Below are positions 49,289 to 59,411 of a stretch of DNA of 64,000 bases, piece after piece. Made by a program: the position numbers and the translations under genes. This stretch comes from Myxococcales bacterium (GTDB lineage: Bacteria > Myxococcota_A > UBA9160 > UBA4427). The notes under the pieces are model-generated. The model saw only the letters and a list, made by a program, of their open reading frames with translations, was not told the origin of the DNA and made no database searches. Each line of letters starts with the position of its first letter. Positions within the stretch are counted from its first letter, which is position 1. The DNA lies in contig DUBZ01000135.1 in the NCBI GenBank assembly GCA_012960035.1, forward strand, positions 186,001 through 250,000, in the 5' to 3' direction.

Positions 49289-50497
49289 ATGAGCCACTCC
49301 ATTTCCATTCATCAGGCACGGCGGATTGCACTCGCGGCACAGGGGTTTTCCGCGCCGCGCCCAAAGGGCCGTGTCGATCGTCGGCATCTGCGCAAGACGA
49401 TGGGTCGGCTTCAGTTATTGCAACTCGATTCGGTTCCCGTGGTGGTGCGAACCCAGTACATGCCGTTCTTCTCTCGGCTTGGGGCGTATCGCGCGGATAT
49501 GCTCGATGAAATCGCCTATGACGCTGACGAGTGGTTCGAAGCCTGGAGTCACGAGGCGTCGCTCTTGCCGGTGGAGATGGAGCCTTGGTTGCGATGGTCG
49601 AAGCAGGGCGCGCGTGAGGGCAATACCTGGAGACACCTTTATTCGTTGGCACAGAAGGACCCAGGCTATATCGAGGCAGTGCTCGGTGAGGTGAAGGCGC
49701 GGGGGCCGATTGCGGCGCGAGATCTCGAAGACCCGAGGCGTCGATCGGGCAACTGGTGGGGAAGTCGTTCGGGTGGCGCGGTGGCGCTGGATTGGCTCTA
49801 TCGGATTGGGGCTCTTGGCGTTAGGCGTACCCGCAACTTTGTCAAACAATTTGACCTGCTGGAGCGAATCGTCCCGGCGGAGATCCGTGCGCGCGAAACC
49901 CCGACCCTCGAGTCCTCACTCGACGAACTTCTTATGCGTTCGGCATCGGCCCACGGCATAGCGTCCGCGGATTGTCTCGTTGACTATTTCAGACTCCCGG
50001 TTCGCCCGGCGAAGGCACGACTCGAATTGCTCGTCGAAGACGGAAGGCTCGAGAAGGCCGGGGTGGAGGGCTGGAAAAAGCCCGCCTATCGCCATCCGGA
50101 AGCCAAGTTGCCGCGGGAAATCAAGGCGGTGACCTTGCTCTCGCCCTTTGATCCCGTGGTTTGGAATCGCAAGCGGATCAAGGCCCTGTTTGGGTTCGAT
50201 TATCGGATTGAAATCTATACGCCGGTCAAGAAGCGGAAATACGGCTACTACGTGCTTCCCTTTTTGATGGGCGAGCGGCTCGTCGGACGGTTCGATCTCA
50301 AGACGGATCGGGAGGCACGTGTGCTCCGAGTTTTGGCAGCCCATGCGGAGTTCGATGTCGATTTTGGCGAGGTCGCGACGGCGGCGGCACGCGAACTCGT
50401 CACGCTTGCAAGCTTTCTGGGCGTTGATCGAGTCCAGGTCGGGCGGCGGGGAAATCTGGCGAAGGCGCTTCGGACGGAATCTCTCGCGCTGGGCTAG
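49289..50497 (+). CDS. winged-helix DNA glycosylase family protein (YcaQ/AlkZ/AlkX-like)
   Basis: LRKTMGRLQLLQLDSVPVVVRTQYMPFFSRLGAYRADMLDEIAY; EAWSHEASLLPVE; LLSPFDPVVWNRKRIKALFGFDYRIEIYTP. Confidence 0.87.
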   Translation: MSHSISIHQARRIALAAQGFSAPRPKGRVDRRHLRKTMGRLQLLQLDSVPVVVRTQYMPFFSRLGAYRADMLDEIAYDADEWFEAWSHEASLLPVEMEPWLRWSKQGAREGNTWRHLYSLAQKDPGYIEAVLGEVKARGPIAARDLEDPRRRSGNWWGSRSGGAVALDWLYRIGALGVRRTRNFVKQFDLLERIVPAEIRARETPTLESSLDELLMRSASAHGIASADCLVDYFRLPVRPAKARLELLVEDGRLEKAGVEGWKKPAYRHPEAKLPREIKAVTLLSPFDPVVWNRKRIKALFGFDYRIEIYTPVKKRKYGYYVLPFLMGERLVGRFDLKTDREARVLRVLAAHAEFDVDFGEVATAAARELVTLASFLGVDRVQVGRRGNLAKALRTESLALG

Positions 50498-50520
50498 CCG
50501 GGCGTTTCGCCCAGCGCGAG
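50483..50520. terminator. bidirectional terminator-like inverted repeat CTCGCGCTGGGC-N14-GCCCAGCGCGAG
   Basis: Perfect 12-bp arms; stop codon (50495-50497) of the YcaQ-like gene lies in the loop; convergent gene remnant follows. Confidence 0.7.
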
Positions 50521-50527
50521 GAAAGTC

Positions 50528-50960
50528 TCAGTGGCGTAGATGCTCAGTCTTGCTGGATCGACTTCGACCGGCGACGGTCAATCCCGCCAGGCCCAGCATC
50601 ATCATGATCGCGCTCGAAGGTTCCGGAATCCCGGTCACGACTCCCACAAGCTTCGAGAAGCCGGTGTAGACGCCCCGCGATCCATCGCTGCTGATGGAAT
50701 TGACTCGTAGAGCGAAGACCCTGATAGGCCAAGACATCGACGGTGAGGGCTTCCGTGAGATGCGACAAGACGAATGTCGTCGTCTGGATATCGTCCTGCG
50801 ATGTTCCGGCCGTACCGATTGCGAGCCCGAAATCACATCCAGTCGGCCCGCACCCCGTTGGGATCGTCGGGACGAACGTGTCGTTTCCGAAATTGAAGAC
50901 CGAGTTCGATTCGAAGAACATTTTGAATTCAATTTCAGGGGCAGCATAAACATCTCCGCG
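50528..50960 (-). pseudogene. PEP-CTERM sorting-domain protein remnant (frameshifted, no signal peptide)
   Basis: Frame 1 EIEFKMFFESNSVFNFGNDTFVPTIPTGCGPTGCDFGLAIGTAGTSQDDIQTTTFVLSHLTEALTVDVLAYQG, then frame 2 RVNSISSDGSRGVYTGFSKLVGVVTGIPEPSSAIMMMLGLAGLTVAGRSRSS (PEP + TM + basic). Confidence 0.65.
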
Positions 50961-51207
50961 TTTCGTTCACTAACGGTTGTTCGCAAGTGCAAATACGCTC
51001 TTGGATACGGAGAAGCGGTGGCCTGAGTCCGGAAAGCGCGGGAAATCTTCAGGGATTCCGAAAAATAATTGACAAACCCGCGCAGCCCTTCGGGAAATGA
51101 GGAATTTTGGTTTTTGGAACAGCGAGTTGCGCCACCGCTGCCGCGGCTACTCTTGGCGGCATGCGAGGGTGAATCGCAGGCGAAGGACATCCGGAGGGGG
51201 GGCGAGA

Positions 51208-51957
51208 ATGAATCGATTCGACGGGAAAGTGGCTTTTATAACCGGCGCGGCGGCGGGCATCGGGCGGGCGACGGCCATCCGACTAGGGAGCGAAGGCGCG
51301 TCCCTGTATCTGGTCGACGTCGCTGTCGAGGGTCTCGAGGAGACGGCCAAACTCTGCGGGGCCGGAGGCGCCGAAGTCGAGGCGGCTTTCTGTGACATCA
51401 CCTCGGAAGACGAGGTTCATGGCGCGATTCAAGCCTGTGTTGGCCGATTCGGCCGCCTCGACACGCTTTGCAATATCGCCGGCATTCTTCTACTCGACCA
51501 CTTCGACAAGATCACGCCGGATCAGTTTCGACGTGTGCTCGAAGTGAATCTCGTGGGAGCGTTCATGTTGTCCCAGGCCGCGATGCCCCATCTCCTGAAG
51601 TCGAAGGGCAGCATCGTGAATACGTCCTCGACGTCAGCGCTGGCGGGCATGCCTTATGGAGCCGCCTACGGGACAAGCAAAGGAGGGGTGAGCGCGCTGA
51701 CCCGGACCCTCGCGGTGGAGTTTGGAAAACAAGGTGTGCGATGTAACGCGGTCAACCCGGGGTCGATCAAGACCGCGATGATGGGCGGCGATCGGCTGCC
51801 GAAGAATGTGGATGGCCAGCTTCTCATGCGGGTGATGTCAATCGGGCCACCGCGTGGCCCCGAGGTCGTCGCTGCCACCATCGCCATGCTCGCGAGTGAG
51901 GATGGGATTCACATCAATGGAGAAGAGATTCGGGTCGACGGTGGAACGTTGGCCTGA
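51208..51957 (+). CDS. short-chain dehydrogenase/reductase (SDR)
   Basis: VAFITGAAAGIGRATAIRLGSEG, NTSSTSALAGMPYGAAYGTSKGGV (YxxxK). Confidence 0.95.
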   Translation: MNRFDGKVAFITGAAAGIGRATAIRLGSEGASLYLVDVAVEGLEETAKLCGAGGAEVEAAFCDITSEDEVHGAIQACVGRFGRLDTLCNIAGILLLDHFDKITPDQFRRVLEVNLVGAFMLSQAAMPHLLKSKGSIVNTSSTSALAGMPYGAAYGTSKGGVSALTRTLAVEFGKQGVRCNAVNPGSIKTAMMGGDRLPKNVDGQLLMRVMSIGPPRGPEVVAATIAMLASEDGIHINGEEIRVDGGTLA

Positions 51958-52649
51958 GTGCGTTGGCGCGAAGTAGGCACGGCGAATCGATGTGCAACTT
52001 CAGCGCAGGTCGATGGCGCGGCCGCGAAGGGTCGGAAGCCGGTACGCGAGAACGGGTCAAGCTCGACCGAGAATTGTGATGTAGCTCAACGTTTCCGATT
52101 TCAGAGCCGCGAGATAATAGGGCGAAAGCGCCACGTCAATATGGAGCGATGGCCCGAGGTTTGGGCTCAAATGGCTCCGCATCAGAAAACTCGCTCATTG
52201 CATTTCGGCTTTGCCCTCGTGCTCTCCCTTACTTGTTGGCGGGAGCCCTCGTCCAGGATTTCAACGCTGAGCCCACGGATACGTTCTTCACCTCGCGAAT
52301 TTTACTGATCGGGTTCGACGGTTTTGCAATCACACCTCTCCGCGGAGAACTCCATCTCGACGATCAATACCGCGCCTCCTTCGGGACCAGCAGCAATCAG
52401 GCCAACGACGATTTCAACGTGATCTTCACGGGTGGCGGCGTCTCGACATTCGGATTCTTCATCACCGCACTCGACGGCGATTTAATATTTTACAGTGTGC
52501 TCGGCGAGAAATGATCGCGCCTGATCGCTCGCCTCCTAAGCCTGGACCATGGCCGAATTGCAGTCGCGTGTCCGAGCGCACAGTTCCTGGTGGCCAATCC
52601 GTCGATGTCATGTTTCCAGCACGGAATCTTTTGGCATCGGAGGTGAGGC

Positions 52650-53318
52650 GTGGCACGAATCACGAGACGTAGGCGCACAACCTGTAAGTTGGCTTGCGCG
52701 ATCGTGCAGTCCGGTCGCCAGCGATCTCCGGGTCGCATTGTCACGATTTCCGAGGGCGGACTGGCCGTCATAACGGACGTGCATTTCGAGCAAGGCGATC
52801 CAATTCGCCTCTTGATCAAGCCAGAGGGCAGTAAGGTCGTACCGGTTTGCGCCATCATCTGGAACGATCAATCGGCCGGAAGTGCCGTGGCCACATCCCG
52901 CTTGCAGCGATTCGGTTGTGTGGTTTCGGATCCGTCGCGCTCTTATCTCGAGCTGCTCGGTCGGATAGCGCCACCGCCACCGCCACCGCCGCATCGTGCC
53001 GAGCCCGTGCCGATCGCGAAATCACAGCCGCGTGATCAGGAATCCGACTGGGCCGAGCCGGATCTACCTCGGTCGCGAGAAATTCAGCCACCTCCCAAAC
53101 CCGAGCCGGAAGAGAACTGGCCCTATTTTCGGGTTCGTATGAAGCAGATCGGCGGCCCACGAACGCGCATTCTGACCGTATGCGCTAGGTCGGCGACCCA
53201 GGCTGAAAGTCGCGCACAAGAAGCGCTGGCGGAAGCCTGCGACGCTTCAGAAGGGTGGGGAGTCTTGCATATCGCGCGGGTGTCTAGCGGGCGCTCGGCG
53301 CTTCCACCTCCCGGCTGA
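52650..53318 (+). CDS. PilZ-domain-like protein with proline-rich linker
   Basis: RRRTTCKLACAIVQSGRQRSPGRIVTISEGGLAVITDVHFEQGDPIRLLI; APPPPPPPHRAEP linker. Confidence 0.6.
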   Translation: MARITRRRRTTCKLACAIVQSGRQRSPGRIVTISEGGLAVITDVHFEQGDPIRLLIKPEGSKVVPVCAIIWNDQSAGSAVATSRLQRFGCVVSDPSRSYLELLGRIAPPPPPPPHRAEPVPIAKSQPRDQESDWAEPDLPRSREIQPPPKPEPEENWPYFRVRMKQIGGPRTRILTVCARSATQAESRAQEALAEACDASEGWGVLHIARVSSGRSALPPPG

Positions 53319-53438
53319 AATCTCGAAGTGGTATCGTCGGCTTACCGCGAAGACGGTCACGCTCCAAGTGGACTCAGGTCTCGAGGACGTGTGATGAAGT
53401 TTAACAAAACTGAACTCGGAAACTTGAGGGAGTCGACG

Positions 53439-53807
53439 ATGCAACTAAACGAAAAGGTTATTCGAGACTTCGTAGAAGCCTGGTCACGATTGGACGCGAA
53501 GGAACTTGCGGCGTATTTCACGGAAGATGGCGTCTATCACAATATGCCGATGGGACCGATCGCAGGCCGCGAGAAGGTCGAAGAATTCATTCGGGGCTTC
53601 GCGGGCTCATGGACTGAGACGACCTGGGATCTCCTGAACATTTCGAGTTCCGGAAATGTGGTCTTCGCGGAACGGCTGGATCGGACCCGGTCCGGAGATA
53701 AATCGGTCGATCTGCCCTGTGTCGGTGTGTTTGAACTCGAAGGCGGAAAGATCAAGGTTTGGCGTGACTATTTCGATCTCGCGACCTACGGAAATGCGAT
53801 GACTTGA
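53439..53807 (+). CDS. limonene-1,2-epoxide hydrolase / SnoaL-like (NTF2 fold) protein
   Basis: VIRDFVEAWSRLDAKELAAYFTEDGVYHNMPMGPIAGREKVEEFIRGF...FAERLDR...GVFELEGGKIKVWRDYFD. Confidence 0.88.
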   Translation: MQLNEKVIRDFVEAWSRLDAKELAAYFTEDGVYHNMPMGPIAGREKVEEFIRGFAGSWTETTWDLLNISSSGNVVFAERLDRTRSGDKSVDLPCVGVFELEGGKIKVWRDYFDLATYGNAMT

Positions 53808-53811
53808 GTTG

Positions 53812-54186
53812 TTAGTCCTGGTCGAGGAGCTTGAGAGCGCGCTTCGGTGCGACGATCCGATAGCCATCGAGTAAAAGGCCCTCGACCTGATCCCAGTCGA
53901 CGCCTGCGTCATGATCGAGCCGAACACCGATCCATCCGCTTGGCCCGACATAGGGCGGCAGGTAGAAGATCTCCGGATTCGCCTCGATCAGACCCTCTTG
54001 GGTATCCGCATCGGACTTGATCCAGACCGCTTTTCGGCCATCACCATGATGGTTGTCGACAAAGGTGGCGAAGGTCTTTCGACCGCCCCAAAAGGTCGGA
54101 CTTCCGTGAGAGAGACGTTCGTCGGTTTCCGGCCAGGCCACGATGATCTTGCGAAGTTTCCTTAAAGGATCTCGCGCTTTCGCCAT
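53812..54186 (-). CDS. MmcQ/YjbR family DNA-binding protein
   Basis: LRKIIVAWPETDERLSHGSPTFWGGRKTFATFVDNHHGDGRKAVWIKSD...PYVGPSGWIGVRLD. Confidence 0.88.
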   Translation of the reverse strand: MAKARDPLRKLRKIIVAWPETDERLSHGSPTFWGGRKTFATFVDNHHGDGRKAVWIKSDADTQEGLIEANPEIFYLPPYVGPSGWIGVRLDHDAGVDWDQVEGLLLDGYRIVAPKRALKLLDQD

Positions 54187-54209
54187 TCAGGGAGTCTAGG
54201 ATCTTTCCT

Positions 54210-54242
54210 GGGTCGTTGTTGGGTCGTAGTTGGGTCGTAGTT
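54210..54242 (+). repeat. 3 x 11-bp tandem repeat GGGTCGTAGTT
   Basis: gggtcgttgtt gggtcgtagtt gggtcgtagtt in the short intergenic gap. Confidence 0.85.
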
Positions 54243-54271
54243 GGGCGCATACGACTTGCGGCCGATGCGGC

Positions 54272-56542
54272 CTAGCGAGTGGGGTCGAAGCGTCGCAGTC
54301 GAGCACTGTTACTCACCACAAAGAGACTCGAAAGAGCCATGGCCATCGCAGCGATGACCGGGCTGAGGCGCATCCCACTTCCAAGTAGAGGAATCAGCGC
54401 ACCCGCGGCCAGTGGAATCGCGGCCAGGTTATATCCGAAGGCCCAAAATAGATTTTGACGAATCGTTCGCAGCGTCTGACGACTGAGAACGATCGCATCC
54501 GCCACCCCAGACAAATCCTCGCGGACGAGTACGACATCCGCGGCCTCGATCGCAACATCGGTTCCAGACCCGATGGCCAGGCCTACATTGGCCGTGGCGA
54601 GTGCGGGCGCGTCATTGATTCCATCACCGACCATGGCCACGGAGAGGCCGCTATCCCGAAGCCGTTTGATCTCGACGGCCTTTTCACCGGGAAGAACGCC
54701 AGCGATGACGTTCTCCGCTCGTAGGTCGAGTTGTTTGGCGATGGCCACTGCGCTCGCTTCTTCGTCACCGGTGAGCATGCTGACGCGTAACCCGAGATCG
54801 TGGAGGCGACGAATCGTTGGGAGGGCGCCCGGGTTCGGGATGTCTCCGATGGCGAAATGACCGCCTCGTTGACCGTCGATCGAGACGAAGACTGACGTCT
54901 GGCCCCGCTCTGAACCGAGCGCTGAGACCGTTTCGAACTCCGTGAGCGAAACTTTCGTTTCTTCCATCCAGCGTCTATTGCCGACCCGAATTCGCTTTCC
55001 GGATACGATGCCTTCCGTTCCCCGTCCAGGGTTGGCTTCGACCTCAGTCGCCTCGAAGACCTTCGCGTGTTTCGCTTCGGCGTAGCGCACGATTGCATGC
55101 GCAAGTGGGTGATCACTCTGGGCTTCGATCGCCGCGGTCATGCCGAGGAATTCGGCCTCATCACCGTCCTCGGAGACCGTCATCGTCGACACCGTCGGTC
55201 GGCCTAACGTGAGTGTTCCGGTCTTGTCGAGGACAACGCTCTTGACCGAGCCCGTCGCCTCGAGGGCGCTGGCGCTCTTGATGAGGAGTCCTCGCTGGGC
55301 GCCGACGCCGGTGCCCGCCATTAAAGCCAGCGGTGTTGCAAGTCCCATTGCGCAGGGACAGCTGATGAGCAGGACCGAAGCCGCGAACATCAAGCCGGTC
55401 GCAACCGGATGCGTCCCGGGAAAGTAGATGGCTGAGCCAATGGCCCACCAGAAGACGCCCACCACGACGGCGAGAAGAATTATGCTCGGCACGAAGATGC
55501 CGGCGACACGATCGACGGTCGTCTGGATGGGTGCGCGGGTAGACTGGGCATCGCGGACGAGGCGAATGATTCCAGCGAGTGCCGTCGACTCGCCTACGGC
55601 ATTCGCGATGTAATGCAGAACGCCGTTCTGGTTGACGGTCCCGGCGAAGACGGAATCGCCCGCGGACTTTGCAACTGGCTGGCTCTCGCCGGTCAGCATG
55701 GCTTCGTCGATGCGACTCTCGCCCGATTCGACGCTGCCGTCCACCGCAATTCGCTCACCCGGATGGACAATGACGACATCGCCGAGACGCACATCCTGCG
55801 TATCGACGAGAAAGGTGTGTCCGTTGCGCAAGACCCGAGCCTGGTCGGGCTGTTGCGCGAAGAGGGCGCGAATGGCTCCACCCGCGTCACGCTTCCCGCG
55901 CGCTTCGAGAAATTTTCCGACCATGACGAGGGTGATGATCATTGCTGCGGATTCGAAGTAGACGGGGAAGAGTGCCCGGTCCAGGTCCAGCGAGAGGACG
56001 GCGAAGCTATAGGAAAATGCGACTCCAGAGCCCAGCGAAACCAGGGTGTCCATATTCGTGGACCTGCGCCGCGCCGCCGCCCAGGCGCCCATATGAAATT
56101 CGAGACCCACATAGAATTGAACGATCGCCGCCAGTCCACACAGGACCCATATGCGGCCGGGAAAATCCGGAAGTCCGACGAGGACGGGGCCCATCCCGAG
56201 GACCATGATCAGCGCGGAGAGTCCGATGCCAATCTGCATGCGCACCCGGCGTCGTTTTGCATCGTGTTCTTCGCTCGCTGCAAGGTCATCCTGGAGCGCA
56301 ACGTCTTCTGCTGGGTCTGCGGATCTCGATGCGGCCTGGTATCCGGCCTCGCCGATCACTTCGAGAATGTCGCCTAACGTCGTCCGGTCTGTATCGAGTG
56401 TCAGCCGCGCTTCTTCGAGGGCATAGCTCACCCGCGGCTCATCGACTCCGTCGAGTGCTTCAAGGGTGTCCGTCAGTGAGCGTGCGCAGTTGTCACATCG
56501 CATGCCCTTGATCTCGAGCGTCAGATCTTGACCGGCACTCAT
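54272..56542 (-). CDS. copA: copper-translocating P-type ATPase
   Basis: HMA IKGMRCDNCARSL, MLTGES, SCPCAMGLATPLALM (CPC), DKTGTLT, MVGDGINDAPAL. Confidence 0.95.
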   Translation of the reverse strand: MSAGQDLTLEIKGMRCDNCARSLTDTLEALDGVDEPRVSYALEEARLTLDTDRTTLGDILEVIGEAGYQAASRSADPAEDVALQDDLAASEEHDAKRRRVRMQIGIGLSALIMVLGMGPVLVGLPDFPGRIWVLCGLAAIVQFYVGLEFHMGAWAAARRRSTNMDTLVSLGSGVAFSYSFAVLSLDLDRALFPVYFESAAMIITLVMVGKFLEARGKRDAGGAIRALFAQQPDQARVLRNGHTFLVDTQDVRLGDVVIVHPGERIAVDGSVESGESRIDEAMLTGESQPVAKSAGDSVFAGTVNQNGVLHYIANAVGESTALAGIIRLVRDAQSTRAPIQTTVDRVAGIFVPSIILLAVVVGVFWWAIGSAIYFPGTHPVATGLMFAASVLLISCPCAMGLATPLALMAGTGVGAQRGLLIKSASALEATGSVKSVVLDKTGTLTLGRPTVSTMTVSEDGDEAEFLGMTAAIEAQSDHPLAHAIVRYAEAKHAKVFEATEVEANPGRGTEGIVSGKRIRVGNRRWMEETKVSLTEFETVSALGSERGQTSVFVSIDGQRGGHFAIGDIPNPGALPTIRRLHDLGLRVSMLTGDEEASAVAIAKQLDLRAENVIAGVLPGEKAVEIKRLRDSGLSVAMVGDGINDAPALATANVGLAIGSGTDVAIEAADVVLVREDLSGVADAIVLSRQTLRTIRQNLFWAFGYNLAAIPLAAGALIPLLGSGMRLSPVIAAMAMALSSLFVVSNSARLRRFDPTR

Positions 56543-56552
56543 CTCATCGCCC

Positions 56553-56879
56553 TCATAGTTTTCCGGTCGCGTTCACGATCTCGACGATTTCGGCAATCAC
56601 ACGCTCGCGATCGGCCGCGTCCTCACTTCGCAGTCCGTCGCTTACGCAGGTTTCGAGATGGGTCTTGAGCGTGATTGCCCCGACCTTCTCGAGTGCCTGC
56701 TTCACGGCTTTGATCTGCTTCAAGATGTCGATGCAATAGGCGTCGCTTTCGACCATGCGCTGAATCCCTCGAACATGGCCCTCGACGCTCTTCAGGCGCC
56801 GGACGAGATCGGGCGCGACGGCGTCATGGGCGCTCGAGGGCTGGTGAGTGGAGGGTGAGGCAGCGATTTCGTTCGACAT
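56553..56879 (-). CDS. csoR: metal-sensitive repressor of the CsoR/RcnR (DUF156) family
   Basis: DLVRRLKSVEGHVRGIQRMVESDAYCIDILKQIKAVKQALEKVGAITLKTHLETCV (Cys/His/Cys pattern); adjacent to copA. Confidence 0.88.
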   Translation of the reverse strand: MSNEIAASPSTHQPSSAHDAVAPDLVRRLKSVEGHVRGIQRMVESDAYCIDILKQIKAVKQALEKVGAITLKTHLETCVSDGLRSEDAADRERVIAEIVEIVNATGKL

Positions 56880-56903
56880 CCGTTGACCGTGACTCCGATC
56901 GAT

Positions 56904-56927
56904 CCCACCCCTATAGGGGGGGGGTAC
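56904..56927. promoter_or_regulatory. CsoR-type operator candidate
   Basis: Reverse strand GTACCCCCCCCCTATAGGGGTGGG, G/C-tract-TATA-tract architecture, 25 bp upstream of csoR start. Confidence 0.65.
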
Positions 56928-57358
56928 ATGTGAATCCAAAATGTATCGCAGAACCGGAGGCCTGCCAGGATGGGAAGAGTTCTGGGGGGCCGGGGCGGTC
57001 TGGCCGGCTAGGCGCGCAGGTTGATGCTCGCGCCCCTTTCGATTGGGACGTTCGCGCTGAGGACGTTTCGGGTGCTTGCTGGGCTTGCGGACGGGCTTGA
57101 CCGGACTGATCGCGGCGGATGGGCCGGTTGGGGGAATGCGCGGCAATTCTGTCATGAGCAGCATCCCCCGTCCTGCGCCCGGATCTCGTCGAGTCGCGGG
57201 ACTGCGGTTGCTTGTCTTCTCGAACGCATGAAGACGCCGGAAAATTTCCGCCAGGGGATCGAAGTTCCGTCTAAAGAGATCGCCCCCCCCGCCAAATCTC
57301 CTTGAGCGCAGCGCTTGGCTGGGGCGTCGCGAGAGAGCATCCGCGTATACTCGCCGCC

Positions 57359-58228
57359 ATGTCAGAGAGTTCCGTGGGGCCCGAAACGAAGTTGAAGAGC
57401 CTGCTCGACATCATGGCTCGATTGCGAGACCCCGAAGGGGGTTGTCCCTGGGATCTCGAACAGGACTTTTCGAGTATCTCGCCCCACACCATTGAAGAGG
57501 CCTACGAGGTCGATGAGGCGATCGCAAAGGGCGATCTGGATGGGTTGCGCGATGAATTAGGGGACCTGCTCTTCCAAGTTGTCTTTCAAGCGCGAATCGC
57601 GGAGGAGCAGGGGGCCTTTGACTTTGGCGGCGTCACCGAAGCGATTGTCTCGAAATTGATCCGGCGCCATCCCCATATATTTGCCGATGCCGCGACGCCG
57701 ACTTCTGTCCGGGACCAGGCCATGAATTGGGAAACGATCAAGGACGCGGAACGCAAGGCCGAGGCTGTTTCACGGGGTGGCGCGACAGATCTCTTTGCCG
57801 GGATTCCGCGAAATCTTCCAGCTCTGGCGCGCTCGGCCAAGATTGCGGGGCGACTCGAACGGATCGAGATCGATGCAGCCGGCGATTCGGTGAATGGGTT
57901 GTCGGCGACGTCCAGCGAGATCCTTGCCGGCCTTGGATCGACGTACTCTCGGGCGCAGCATGCGCTCGCCGCCAACGCCGCCAATGCCGCGAATGGGACG
58001 GTCAGAGGTTCGGACGGGTTGGCCGGGGGCGGGCCGATCGGTGAACTCGGCGAAGTCGGTGAAGTCGCTGAACGGGCTGTGTGGCTTCGGCTCGTCGGTG
58101 AGGGACTACACGCCTGGGTGCGACTGGCTCGCGAATTCGGTGTCGATCCAGAGCAGGCGCTGCGCGACGTCGACGATGAGACGATCGCCTCGGTTCAGCA
58201 AGCCGCCCGAGAAGAAACCGCCGAATAG
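57359..58228 (+). CDS. mazG: nucleoside triphosphate pyrophosphohydrolase
   Basis: LLDIMARLRDPEGGCPWDLEQDFSSISPHTIEEAYEVDEAI, DELGDLLFQVVFQARIAEEQG, VIRRHPHIFAD-type motif. Confidence 0.95.
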   Translation: MSESSVGPETKLKSLLDIMARLRDPEGGCPWDLEQDFSSISPHTIEEAYEVDEAIAKGDLDGLRDELGDLLFQVVFQARIAEEQGAFDFGGVTEAIVSKLIRRHPHIFADAATPTSVRDQAMNWETIKDAERKAEAVSRGGATDLFAGIPRNLPALARSAKIAGRLERIEIDAAGDSVNGLSATSSEILAGLGSTYSRAQHALAANAANAANGTVRGSDGLAGGGPIGELGEVGEVAERAVWLRLVGEGLHAWVRLAREFGVDPEQALRDVDDETIASVQQAAREETAE

Positions 58229-58605
58229 AGCCGCCCCGTAGAGGGGGTGCCGTCGGCAACGAATCAGCATCAAGCCGGCAACGCGTCAGACCGATAGTTG
58301 TGTCCACGGACCGCGCGAGGATCGCGGAGACGGCAACGATGTTCTCGTCTGCCGTCACTGGCCGCATTGAGCCGCACTGCCTCGCCACATGCCGGAGAGG
58401 ACAGCAAGATGACCCTGAAATCGATGACCTGGATAGGTCGGCACAAGCGAATCTCTCGACGGCTGGGCCGTGATCTCCGCTATGCGCTGCCCTTCTTGAT
58501 CGCCGCGCTCTGCTTTGTTTCATCGGCAACTGCGATCATGGTTGCCGAGAACGGCGTACTCTAAGCCAGCCTTTGAGCCACGATGACGAGTCGCCTTCGA
58601 CGGCG

Positions 58606-59316
58606 TTATTTGATCTCGATCAGCTCGACTTCGAAGCTCAGCGCCGCACCCGGAAGAATTCGGCCCGCCCCTTTATTGCCGTACGCAATTGCTGCGGGAC
58701 AAACGAGCCGGGATTTTCCGCCTTCCTTCATCATGGCGACCCCTTCCGTCCAGCACGGAATCACCCGGTTGAGGGCAAACTCGGCTGGCGTTCCGCGATC
58801 GACCGAACTATCGAAGACCGTTCCGTCGCGCAGCGTTCCGTGATAGTGAACGCGAACCTTGTCCGTGGCGGAGGGCTGCCCGCCCTTACCGGCGCGAATT
58901 TCGGTGTAGATCAGGCCGGACTCAGTTGTTCGAGCGCCTTTCTTCTTCGCTTCCGCTGCGAGAAAATCGGCCGCAGCCTTTTCTTCAAACTCTGCGGCGT
59001 GTGCTTTCCGCTCTTGGAGCAGGTTGCGAACTAGCGCTGCGCCCTCTTTTTCGTCGACGGCCAGCGTTTGGTCACCGACAGAGTCGCGGACGCCCTGAAT
59101 CAAAATGTCGAGCTCACGCTGCCCGATGGGCTTTACCATTTCGAGCTGCGCCGCGATGCTGACGCCGATCGAATAGAAGGCCTTCTCCTCGTCTGTCTGT
59201 GGAACGTCTTGTGCGTTGACGGTGCTGGCGAGGAGTTGGGCGACGACGACTGGGACGATGACCAGGGCAAGCAAGGAAACACGCGTCCGAAGAGATTGGC
59301 GCAGGACTGAAAACAT
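58606..59316 (-). CDS. FKBP-type peptidyl-prolyl cis-trans isomerase (exported)
   Basis: FKBP_N region; DKVRVHYHGTLRDGTVFDSSVDRGTPAEFALNRVIPCWTEGVAMMKEGGKSRLVCPAAIAYG; signal peptide. Confidence 0.95.
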   Translation of the reverse strand: MFSVLRQSLRTRVSLLALVIVPVVVAQLLASTVNAQDVPQTDEEKAFYSIGVSIAAQLEMVKPIGQRELDILIQGVRDSVGDQTLAVDEKEGAALVRNLLQERKAHAAEFEEKAAADFLAAEAKKKGARTTESGLIYTEIRAGKGGQPSATDKVRVHYHGTLRDGTVFDSSVDRGTPAEFALNRVIPCWTEGVAMMKEGGKSRLVCPAAIAYGNKGAGRILPGAALSFEVELIEIK

Positions 59317-59411
59317 TTTCCCCCCCGATGACGCCCCCCAGAAGTGGAAGGCGCGGGCAAGATGAATAAGCGGCTCGCATTCGAGCCGGGCCGAGCATAC
59401 CGTAGACTGCG

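Noticed and set aside
52149-52514. ORF with secreted-protein-like composition (ALVQDFNAEPTDTFFTSRILLIGFDGF...)
   Set aside because: May be a PEP-CTERM-type remnant but there is no signal peptide or sorting tail; too weak to call.
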